The notes under the pieces: model-generated
The model's database searches: none
The model's input: only the letters and a program-made list of their open reading frames with translations
Told to the model about the DNA's origin: nothing
Made by a program: the position numbers and the translations under genes
Part shown: positions 1 to 7,200 of the stretch, in pieces
Numbering within the stretch: position 1 is the first letter of the stretch
How the letters are laid out: each line of letters begins with the position of its first letter
NCBI GenBank assembly: GCA_021443605.1
Contig: JABUTQ010000189.1
Location: forward strand, 1-7,600
Length of the DNA: 7,600 bases
From: Bacteroidales bacterium
GTDB lineage: Bacteria > Bacteroidota > Bacteroidia > Bacteroidales > UBA932
Direction of reading: 5' to 3'

Positions 1-177
1 AAACAGAGTTCCGGCTCTTCCGGCAATTACGTTATGTACACGGTGCGCAAGGGTGACACCCTTTGGGAGATTGCCAACAAACATTCGGTATCGCTCCACG
101 AGATAATGACTTTGAACGGCTTTAGCCGCAATACAAAGATTTATCCCGGGATGAAGATAAAAATCAAGAAAGCATAG
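1..177 (+). CDS. C-terminal end of a LysM-domain cell-wall protein, possibly an MltD-type lytic transglycosylase (5' end outside window)
   Basis: Frame 1 is open from the first base to a TAG at 175-177, giving 58 residues. A short Ser/Gly-rich linker (residues 3-9) leads into one complete LysM domain at about residues 13-56. It starts with YTVRKGDTLWEIA, has the central helix and an LNGF turn, and ends IYPGMKIKI, all typical of LysM. LysM modules bind the GlcNAc-containing glycan of peptidoglycan, so the protein probably acts in the periplasm or at the cell wall. C-terminal LysM modules after a Ser/Gly linker are common in Bacteroidota MltD-like lytic transglycosylases, but the catalytic part is not visible; an amidase or endopeptidase with LysM repeats is equally possible. 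The gene converges on priA with a single base between the stop codons. Confidence 0.88.
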   Translation, partial: KQSSGSSGNYVMYTVRKGDTLWEIANKHSVSLHEIMTLNGFSRNTKIYPGMKIKIKKA

Positions 178-178
178 T

Positions 179-2173
179 CTATAGCGGATCCACGTCCGCA
201 ACGATTTCTATGGGCGGCTTGAAACTGCCTGCAACAGCCTCGATTTCTTTTTCGAGGCTTTTTTTCGTTTTTAAAAGAGAGCTGTTTTTGGGCAATCTTA
301 TCCAAAAGACAAGGATATATTGGTTTTGAATCTTGTCTATCACAGGGGTAATCGGGCCGGTGAAGTTTGTGATTTCTATGGCCTTGAGCCGCTCTGAAAT
401 CATTTTTGCGGCCAACCTGAGCCTGCCTTGCTGCTTGTCTTTTAAAATAATGGATATCAGTCTGTTGTGTGGTGGAAAGCCAAACAGTTTTCGCTCGCTC
501 AACAGCTTGATGGGGATTTCGTTGGCGGCCAGCCTTTCAAAGACAGGGTGCTCTTTTCTGAAAGTTTGAATCACAAAACGTCCCCTCTTTTCCCGTCTGC
601 CGCATCGTCCCATAAGCTGGCGGAAAAGGGCTTCAGCCTTTTCATCTGCCCGAAAATCGGACATAGACAGGAGGGAGTCTGCCCCGACGACTGCCACCAA
701 GGTAAGGTTCTTGAAATCAAATCCTTTGGAAATCATTTGTGTGCCGACGAGTATGTCGGTTACCCCTTTTTCAAACTCTTCCAGAACGGCACGCTCTTGC
801 ACCACACTTTTGGTTATTTCTGAATCGAGTCTTGAGACTTTCGCTTCGGGAAATAGCGCGCAAAGCTCCTCTTCAATCTTCTCCGTGCCGGCACCCCGTA
901 TCACAAGATGCCCTTTTTTGCACTCCGGACATTTTTCCACAAACGGGGCGGAATATCCGCAGTAATGACATTCGAGGGCGTTTTTATATTTATGGTAGTT
1001 GAGACTCACGTTGCAGTGGGGACAGATGGGGATATGGCCGCATTGATCGCATTGAATGAACGAGCCGTATGCTTTTCTCGGCTTGAAAATCATCACCTGT
1101 TCGTGCTTTTTCAAAGTGTCTGCAATCATATTGACCAGCTTCATTGAGAATGCCCCTTTGGCATTGTGAAGCCGATATACCTCGTTCATATCTATAATCG
1201 TGATGTCCGGGTCTGGGGCGTTGTGGTATTTGACCGGCAGATTGAACGATGCGAATTTTCCGGTGACGACATTATACCAAGATTCAAGCGAAGGAGTTGC
1301 GCTTCCGAGCACTATCTTTGCTTTTATCTTGGCAGCGAGCATCAAGGCAGTGTCACGGCCGTTGTAGCGTGGAGCGGGGCTGTTTTGCTTGTAAGAAGAA
1401 TCGTGTTCTTCATCTATGATTATCAGCCCTATATGCTCTGGTGGCAGAAACACCGCCGATCTGGTCCCCAAGATGATATACCCTTCGTCGGGCTCCTTCA
1501 TCTTGTCGAAAATCCTCTTTTTTTCGGGTGCAGTCTGTTTGGAATGCCACACGAGGACTTTGTCTGCGAAATATCCCTCCATACGGTCTTGGAGTTGTCT
1601 GGAAAGTGCTATTTCGGGCACAAGATAGAGAACGGATTTTCCTCTGTCGATATAATCTGTGGCTAGTTTGAGGTATATCTCCGTTTTTCCGCTCCCCGTC
1701 ACACCATATATCAAAGATGGCCTTTTCTCCTTTAGAATCCCCTCATATACAGATGTCTGCAACGGAGATAGCTCAATTGCACGCCCCCCCTCCGGTGTTT
1801 TCCTGCGTTTTGTGGTTCGTTCTTTCTTTTCTGTCTGTTTTGCAAAAGCAGATGGATAGGCACACTTGAACACCTCGCCGACTGAACACAGGTAATACTC
1901 TGCCAAATTCTCCCAAAACTCCATCTCTGTGGAAGAAACAGGCGGCATCTCCTTTACCTCCATTATCGGCCGGATTGCCGAAGGGCTAATGTCGCCCAAA
2001 GTGTCTGATATACTTGAGATTACTCCGAGATACCGCCTCCCTATTACAGATACCGCAACCCAACTCCCTACAGCAACAGAGTCCTCCATCTCCTTTGGAA
2101 TGGAGTAGGTGAAAGTTCCTTTCAGTTTCAAAGGGAGAATCACATTTGCATATCTTACTGCAGGGGTGTTCAT
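179..2173 (-). CDS. priA: Primosomal protein N', replication restart helicase PriA
   Basis: PriA is a superfamily 2 3'-to-5' DNA helicase that recognises stalled or abandoned replication forks and starts reloading of the replicative helicase. The 664-residue protein has an N-terminal 3'-DNA-end binding domain (about 1-100), a Walker A motif GVTGSGKT (157-164), the Walker B DEEH box (254-257), a SAT motif (291-293), motif V GTQMISKG (477-484) and motif VI RQLMGRCGR (518-526). Eight cysteines in four CxxC pairs (375/378, 384/387, 402/405, 415/418) form the two zinc sites typical of PriA. It is shorter than E. coli PriA (about 730 residues) and, from memory, than many Bacteroidota forms; the start matches the usual beginning of the DNA-binding domain, so I do not think it is truncated. 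The usual NRRGY element before the zinc region reads KPRKAYG. The ATG at 2173 has no clear Shine-Dalgarno. The gene lies 50 bases after the small gene upstream and may be co-transcribed with it. Confidence 0.97.
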   Translation of the reverse strand: MNTPAVRYANVILPLKLKGTFTYSIPKEMEDSVAVGSWVAVSVIGRRYLGVISSISDTLGDISPSAIRPIMEVKEMPPVSSTEMEFWENLAEYYLCSVGEVFKCAYPSAFAKQTEKKERTTKRRKTPEGGRAIELSPLQTSVYEGILKEKRPSLIYGVTGSGKTEIYLKLATDYIDRGKSVLYLVPEIALSRQLQDRMEGYFADKVLVWHSKQTAPEKKRIFDKMKEPDEGYIILGTRSAVFLPPEHIGLIIIDEEHDSSYKQNSPAPRYNGRDTALMLAAKIKAKIVLGSATPSLESWYNVVTGKFASFNLPVKYHNAPDPDITIIDMNEVYRLHNAKGAFSMKLVNMIADTLKKHEQVMIFKPRKAYGSFIQCDQCGHIPICPHCNVSLNYHKYKNALECHYCGYSAPFVEKCPECKKGHLVIRGAGTEKIEEELCALFPEAKVSRLDSEITKSVVQERAVLEEFEKGVTDILVGTQMISKGFDFKNLTLVAVVGADSLLSMSDFRADEKAEALFRQLMGRCGRREKRGRFVIQTFRKEHPVFERLAANEIPIKLLSERKLFGFPPHNRLISIILKDKQQGRLRLAAKMISERLKAIEITNFTGPITPVIDKIQNQYILVFWIRLPKNSSLLKTKKSLEKEIEAVAGSFKPPIEIVADVDPL
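236..265 (+). terminator. Intrinsic terminator for the LysM gene, inside the priA coding sequence
   Basis: A perfect 8-bp stem is formed by AGCCTCGA (236-243) and TCGAGGCT (252-259), around an 8-base T-rich loop. A run of seven T residues (259-265) follows on the plus strand, with a second T run at 268-272. It lies 58 bases after the LysM stop codon. The minus strand has no T run after the hairpin, so it should stop only rightward transcription and leave priA messages intact. Confidence 0.75.
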
Positions 2174-2223
2174 AGTGTGCGAAAATACACTTTTTTTCGA
2201 TTTTCTATGATACTATGTTGACG

Positions 2224-2553
2224 TTAATATCTTGCTTTTTTTGCCTTGATGGATTTTGTTGGATTATCATGTTCTGCTTTATCGAGTACATCACATAATT
2301 GAATATATTTTTCACAATACTTGACATGAAGTCTAAAACATGATTGTTTCTTTATGTCTGCCCTGTAAATATTACCCTCTATACCTTGTACTTTTCTTAA
2401 ATTAGATTTTGGGAAAGAGTGATTTTTGTGGCAATCATTGTCTTCTAATTCGGAAAGGACTTCCAAGAATTCAACCTTTAATTCATTATGAGGAAGTATT
2501 TTCATAGCCTTAGCTATAGTTGCCAATTCATCTTTTAGCGGCTTTGGATTCAT
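2224..2553 (-). CDS. Small basic protein of unknown function, possible RelE/HigB-like fold; second gene of a two-gene unit
   Basis: This encodes 109 residues of a protein I cannot name. No signal peptide or membrane segment is visible. Residues 4-37 look like two helices. A beta-rich part follows: NLRKVQG (51-57), then IYRADIKK (62-69), then FRLHVKY (73-79) and a hydrophobic stretch to about residue 90. It ends in a Lys/Arg-rich tail (SIKAKKARY). The order helix-helix-strands, with a 'compact loop, YR, alternating strand, R-H-V' pattern, resembles RelE/ParE/HigB-type small proteins; this is inferred from pattern only. The start lies three bases after the stop of the upstream small gene, so the two are almost certainly one transcript and probably translationally coupled. 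The local base composition is about 31% G+C (75 of 240 bases counted over 2221-2460), well below the flanking genes, suggesting gain by transfer. No DNA-binding antitoxin-like gene is visible beside it. Confidence 0.8.
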   Translation of the reverse strand: MNPKPLKDELATIAKAMKILPHNELKVEFLEVLSELEDNDCHKNHSFPKSNLRKVQGIEGNIYRADIKKQSCFRLHVKYCEKYIQLCDVLDKAEHDNPTKSIKAKKARY

Positions 2554-2556
2554 ATC

Positions 2557-2901
2557 TTAGACATAGAGATTTAGAGCTGTCGAATTGAAGGCCTTAATGC
2601 TATCTGATTTTGGAATAACACGGTATAGGGATATGATTCTTTGGTTAAAAAGCAAATCATAATCATAAGCAACAACTGCATTAATGTTCTTATTGATGGA
2701 ATATAGATACAATGTGCTCTTATTCTTTGGAATAGGCATAGAAAGGCCTTTTAACCGAAACAATTGGTTTGTCCATTTGTTTTTCTTTGCAATATCTCCC
2801 AAATGGTTTAGTCTGTCTTTTATTTCTTCCTTGTCCTTGCTTGACAGTCTTGCTTCATCTTCAGCCCATCCTTGGGTAATATTGAAAACCACTTTACACA
2901 T
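2557..2901 (-). CDS. Small basic protein of unknown function, possible RelE/ParE-like fold; first gene of a two-gene unit
   Basis: This encodes 114 residues of a protein I do not recognise with certainty. It begins with a short strand (KVVFNIT, 3-9). A charged helix region spans about 14-40 (SSKDKEEIKDRLNHLGDIAK). Then come LFRLKGLSMPIP (47-58), a strand LYLYSI (64-69), NAVVAYDYD (74-82) and RIISLYRVIP (88-97), and an Asn/Ser-rich end. Helices, then a strand with the 'LFRLKG' turn, then alternating strands, is the layout seen in RelE/ParE-type toxins; this rests on pattern reading, not an alignment. The ATG at 2901 is preceded by AAAAGAG about ten bases upstream, a weak ribosome-binding site. 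The gene leads the 2224-2901 pair, and its AT-rich coding sequence contrasts with the genes on both sides. A phage- or element-derived accessory protein unrelated to toxins is an equally open reading. Confidence 0.8.
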   Translation of the reverse strand: MCKVVFNITQGWAEDEARLSSKDKEEIKDRLNHLGDIAKKNKWTNQLFRLKGLSMPIPKNKSTLYLYSINKNINAVVAYDYDLLFNQRIISLYRVIPKSDSIKAFNSTALNLYV

Positions 2902-2951
2902 ATCAATATGCTCTTTTATTAATTGAATACGAATGTATGAACTATTTTTTA

Positions 2952-2981
2952 TAAAGAATAAAACTAACCGGTTATCTTAGT
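2952..2981 (-). repeat. Palindrome and weak hairpin upstream of the small gene pair (possible operator or weak terminator)
   Basis: The 113 bases between the small pair and the lipoprotein gene hold one clear structure. A perfect 10-base palindrome, TAACCGGTTA, spans 2965-2974 and lies 64-73 bases before the ATG at 2901. Overlapping it, ACTAA (2963-2967) pairs with TTAGT (2977-2981). Read on the minus strand, that hairpin is followed by a T-rich run (2952-2962), so it could be a weak terminator for the lipoprotein gene. The stem is short and AT-rich, so either role is tentative. No convincing promoter is visible in this gap. Confidence 0.3.
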
Positions 2982-3014
2982 GAATTTGGTTATTTCTTAA
3001 GTGCTATTTTATCC

Positions 3015-4076
3015 TCACTCTTTGAGCTCGTAATCCAGAATTTTTTTGATGCCCTGGGTGCCGAAATACGACTCTTCCACCACCCCTTTGACAAACAGTG
3101 TCTTGCTTAAAATGGCACCGTTGTCGGCCAAGGAAAGTGCAGCCTTCAACTTTTCAGTGGAGAGGGAGACAGAGAAACAATCCTTGTTTGACGACGGGGC
3201 TTTTGAAGAGCTCAACGCAAGATTGCTTCGCGATTCAAAAGGTGACGAGAAAGAGAGTGATGTAGCGGAAGAGCCATTGTAGCACCCCACAATATACCCC
3301 CATACCCAGACGGTGTCCCCTATATGTTTTTTTGCCGATTCTATACCGAAAGCTGTAGCTGCGGAAAGACCATTTTCCCCGCTGTATCCGGAGCCCACAA
3401 CGATATCTTCTGAAAGGCTCTCTACATTGGCATCTATTGCTATCGAGAAATGTGTGTCTGAACTCTCTTTGCTTGCATCTATATTGAGAGTCAGTAACTT
3501 GCCCTCCTCAAGCACTTTGTTGAACAACGGCTCTCCGTCTATCGAAAACACTGCATTGCCCTGGCTGAAATAGCCGAATCGAGTTTCATTTGTGCTGTAG
3601 TCGAGAGATTCTCCATCTTGGCTCACGGTGACGCTCTTCCCTCCGTACTGAGAGATGAAATTTTCTTTCATATTAATTTTGACTCCGCTGTTTATCATCT
3701 TGCAGAGGAATTGTACGCTGATGTCCTTGCCATTTGATGCAACGATTGTTGTACGGTCTCCAAAGCACGGGGATTCGAATGCGGGCTTTTCGAAAACCGA
3801 TGAGACGACCTCTATCGAGTAAGTCCCGTGCGGCACAACGATTTCTGATGGTTTCTTGCCGTAAGAGCCGCTATAAATCACATCTCCCCCCACATTTGCA
3901 ATGGTAAGGATAAATGAATTTGTATCCGGGACTTCAATCGCCTTGGTGGAAACCGTTTCCACAGGTTGGGCGAATCTCAGATTGATAAAGCACCCCTCTT
4001 TTTCGTTTTCCGGCAAAAGGGTGCAGGACGCCGTGATGATTGCGGAGATTAAACCTACCGCCACTGATCTTTTCAT
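3015..4076 (-). CDS. Lipoprotein with DUF4493-like N-terminal and DUF6359-like (OB-fold) C-terminal domains
   Basis: The chosen start at 4076 gives 353 residues beginning MKRSVAVGLISAIITASC, a lipoprotein signal peptide with the lipid-bearing Cys at residue 18, followed by an acidic stretch (PENEKE) that could act as an export signal to the surface. An upstream in-frame ATG at 4124 is rejected: it would put 16 residues before the signal peptide, while a GGAGG sits just before 4076. Residues about 25-220 match my recollection of DUF4493: 'D-T-N-S-F-I-L-T-I-A-N' start, 'SGSY' turn, 'PHGTYSIEV', then 'FESPCFGDR' and 'QFLCKM'. Residues about 225-353 match DUF6359: 'LSAATAFGI', 'VWVWGYIVGC', 'SNLALSSS', a Cys-containing strand, 'KTLFVKGVVEESYFGTQGIKKILDY'. 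Both domains occur in Bacteroidales outer-membrane lipoproteins with no proven enzyme activity; a structural or carbohydrate/adhesin-associated surface role is only a guess. Confidence 0.88.
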   Translation of the reverse strand: MKRSVAVGLISAIITASCTLLPENEKEGCFINLRFAQPVETVSTKAIEVPDTNSFILTIANVGGDVIYSGSYGKKPSEIVVPHGTYSIEVVSSVFEKPAFESPCFGDRTTIVASNGKDISVQFLCKMINSGVKINMKENFISQYGGKSVTVSQDGESLDYSTNETRFGYFSQGNAVFSIDGEPLFNKVLEEGKLLTLNIDASKESSDTHFSIAIDANVESLSEDIVVGSGYSGENGLSAATAFGIESAKKHIGDTVWVWGYIVGCYNGSSATSLSFSSPFESRSNLALSSSKAPSSNKDCFSVSLSTEKLKAALSLADNGAILSKTLFVKGVVEESYFGTQGIKKILDYELKE

Positions 4077-4080
4077 AAAA

Positions 4081-4085
4081 CCTCC
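4081..4085 (-). promoter_or_regulatory. Shine-Dalgarno site deciding the lipoprotein start
   Basis: The minus strand reads GGAGG here, four bases before the ATG at 4076. The spacing is short, but the match is exact and supports 4076 over the upstream ATG at 4124. The other genes in the window lack such a strong site, as is usual in Bacteroidota. Confidence 0.6.
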
Positions 4086-4121
4086 ATTTTTTAAAATTTC
4101 GCCGCAAGTTAGTTTAGATTT

Positions 4122-4149
4122 CAAACATCATAGGTGTCTTAAAGTACAA
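4122..4149 (-). promoter_or_regulatory. Possible Bacteroides-type promoter of the lipoprotein gene
   Basis: On the minus strand, GATGTTTG (4129-4122) matches the TAnnTTTG -7 box at five of its six fixed bases, and TTG (4149-4147) lies 17 bases upstream as a possible -33 element. The spacing is a little shorter than the usual 19-21. A start of transcription near 4115 would leave the upstream ATG at 4124 outside the message, which fits translation from 4076. Confidence 0.35.
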
Positions 4150-4195
4150 TATTGAAATATTTGACGATAAGGGAATATCTTCAAGAATTAATTTC

Positions 4196-4203
4196 TAAAT
4201 TTG
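4196..4203 (+). promoter_or_regulatory. Bacteroides-type -7 promoter box of the fused oxidoreductase gene
   Basis: TAAATTTG is a perfect match to the TAnnTTTG -7 consensus. It lies 25 bases before the ATG at 4229, so the leader would be only about 20 bases and strongly A-rich (4212-4225), which is common before Bacteroidota start codons. No TTG lies at the usual -33 distance; the nearest, 4161-4163, is too far. A small inverted repeat, AGAA-TTAAT-TTCT (4184-4196), overlaps the box and could bind a regulator. Confidence 0.5.
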
Positions 4204-4228
4204 CTAATTCTCAAAAAATAAAAATATT

Positions 4229-7200
4229 ATGTACAAGATAACGAACCATCCTATTTTAGACGTATCTGAAGGCGATTTTACCGAATTTGAATTTGAAGGT
4301 AAAATAATAAGGGCGGAGAAAAACCACACGATAGCCGCTGCTTTGCATCAGGCAGGTTACAATGTTCACAATCATAGTGTCAAGGGTAGAAACAGGTCTC
4401 TCGGCTGTGGCATCGGAAAGTGCGGCGCCTGCGAAATGCTGGTTGACGGAAGGGTTAAGAGAATATGCATCACTATGGCAGAGGGGGTCAAGAAAGTGGA
4501 AAGACGGACAGACGACTCGTCGCTCAAGGCTGCTGACAAGGAAAATCCTGAAAAGAAGATTTATAAAACCACGGTTGCCATTGTTGGGGCGGGGCCTGCG
4601 GGGCTTGCCGCAAGGGAAGAACTCAACAAGGCCGGTGTCGATAATCTTGTGATTGACAATAATCCACAGGTGGGTGGTCAGTTCAATATGCAGACTCATC
4701 AATTCTTTTTCTTTGAGAAAGAGCGCCGTTTCGGAGGGATGCGCGGTTTCGATATTGCAAAGACACTCGCCGGAGAAGATGAGAGCGGTATCCTCCTGAA
4801 TTGCGTAGTGTGGGATGTGCTTGAGGGTAAACGTTTGGCAGTCAAGAATATAGAGAACGGGGCTGTCTTTTATGTGGATGCCGATCATCTTGTCGTGGCT
4901 GCCGGAGCGGTTCCGTTTATGCCACCTTTCAAGAATGATGACCTTCCGGGGGTATATACGGCCGCTGTTTTTCAAAAGATGATGAACAGGGAGAAGACCT
5001 TGCTCGGAAAGAACGTCCTCACTGTCGGGGCCGGAAATATCGGATATCTCACTTCTTATCAGGCAATGCAGGCCGGTGCAAAGGTCAAGGCCATCTTGGA
5101 AGGGATGCCTCACGAAGGGGGATTCCCCGTGCAGGCAAACAGAGTGCGCAGGCTGGGGATTCCGATTTACACATCGCACGTCCTTCTGGAGGCTATCCCG
5201 AACGAAGATCATACCGGCATAGTGGGGGCGATTGTGGCTAAGTGCGAGAATTTCAAGCCGATACCCGGCTCGGAGATGCGCATAGACGGTATCGACTGCA
5301 TAAATGTCTGCACGGGTCTTATTCCTGACGGCAGATTGCTCAAGAAAGGGAATGAAGTGTTTGGCCGAGCCTGCTACGGAGTCGGTGACGCAGTGAGAAT
5401 CGGAGAGGGGACATCTGCAGTGCTTCGCGGACGCCAATGCGCTTACGAGATTCTTCAGTCGATGGGGCTCCCTTATAATTATAACGATTATCTCACAGTG
5501 TCAAGGGAATATATCGATTCTCAGCAGCGTCCCACAAGGGTGCTCGAGTCTCCGAGAATCCCGTCGGAAGAGAGAATGACTTCAAAAGGTTTTGTAATTG
5601 CAGACTGCCTCTACGGATTCGCTTGCAACCCGTGTTCGTTCTCCTGCCGACAGGGCGCCATCACTAAACTTACCACTTCTTCGGTTCCGATGATAGATTT
5701 TGACAAGTGCATCGGATGTATGGAGTGCGTCACTTCTTGTCCGGGATTGGCGATGTTTGGATTCAATCCAGCCAAGAATCTATTCTATCTCCCTGTAGAA
5801 TATGATGTTACAGCCGGAGCTGAGGTGTTCCTCATAGACAATAACGGCAGTAAGATAGGTGAAGGTGTCATCAAGAATGTCGTCAAGAAACCAAACAAGA
5901 CAAACCTTGCCGTCGTTTCCGGGAAGGTTGACGATACATTATCTGTAAGAGGCTTCATTGTCAAGGAAAATTATCCGGAACCGCTCGAACTGACGGCCAC
6001 GATGCTTGGGGAAGCCGATACTTACGTTTGTCATTGCGAGGATGTTACGGAAGAATCTCTTATTGCAGCGGTGGGCGACAGAAAGAGCATAACCGCAGCG
6101 GAGCTCAAACATATCACCCGTATCGGAATGGGAGTATGCCGCGGCAGCAGATGCTTGGCAAGAGCAAGACAAGTGCTTAGGAATCATGGCATTACCCTTG
6201 TTGGGGAATTTACTCCCCGCGGCCCTATGGCAAATCCTGTCGAGATAGGTGAGTTGATAAATGAAGAGAAGATTCACAACGAGTTCATCGTTTCAGACAA
6301 AGTGTGTGAAGCTGAAGTCGTGAAATGCGGATCCTTCGTCGCCGGAGGTGGAATGGCGGGTAGCGCAATGTTCAGATATTTGGCAGAGGCAGGGATGAGT
6401 CCGGTGCTTGCAAATATGGATGCGGGCAGTTCGTGGAGGTGCATTGCCGGCGGACGCCCTGCATTCTCAGTCCCTGCACTTGCCGATATTGCTAATAACA
6501 ACTATCAGATATTCAAAGAGTTGCAAAGGGAAGGCAATATCAATCTCAAGGAGACTCGATATGTCAATTTTGTTCATGACCAGGCAAGCTATGATTCTTT
6601 GGACAAATCTCGTGAATGGTCTGACGCATATATGATAGACCGCCGCGATTTCAAGAAGGAGATTTCGGAGTATTTTGATGATTCTCAGATGGTTTATTCT
6701 CACGCACTCATATCCAAGGGGTGTTGGCAGGCCACTCCGGGACTTACCATAGATCTCGTTCGTCATATTGGTATCAATGCAGGAGGTATCCTTATGGAAA
6801 ATACTTCGGTAGAGGATGTCGTAAAGGATGGGAACATTTACAAAATTCTTGTGAAACTCCCCGGAGGAAAATTCCGTCGTTATGAAACTGAGGTGTTTGT
6901 AAATGCCCTTGGTGCCGGCGGAGAGAAGATTGCAAGCCGTATGGGAATTGAGACGGGATTGTATCCTGTCAAGCATCAAGCATTTATCACAAAGAGACTT
7001 CCCCTCATCGGAAAGGATGGCGATTCTCTCGATATGCTTATCGACCGCAGGAAATACAAGGGATTTTCTGCCGTTTATGGCCAGCAGATGGCGGAGACAG
7101 GCCAGATTATCGGTTGCGCATCTCCCGGCATTGATGCCATTGAGTGCGGTAAAAATCTGAAATTCAACAGCAAAGAGTTTATTGAGATTGTTTCGGAAGT

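Noticed and set aside
1166..1666. Plus-strand open frame of 166 codons inside priA
   Set aside because: It overlaps the helicase core of priA on the other strand; its composition is unlike a protein and it has no start signals.
2174..2197. Hairpin AGTGT/ACACT followed by seven T residues on the plus strand, just before the priA start
   Set aside because: The stem is only 5 bp and no plus-strand gene ends here. It may damp antisense transcription or sit in the priA leader, but the support is too weak to call.
2902..3014. Possible target-site duplications or inverted ends flanking the AT-rich gene pair
   Set aside because: I compared the bases near 2174-2223 with those at 2902-3014 and saw no matching direct or inverted repeats, and no integrase or transposase is present, so no mobile element is called.
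4077..4124. Longer start (ATG at 4124) for the lipoprotein
   Set aside because: It would put 16 residues before a good lipoprotein signal peptide, and the GGAGG site and candidate promoter both favour the start at 4076.
4256..5437. Long minus-strand open frame of 393 codons opposite the oxidoreductase
   Set aside because: It is antisense to a gene with clear domains and cluster motifs. Its translation is rich in His, Cys, Arg and Ser with no recognisable domain, typical of a chance open frame.
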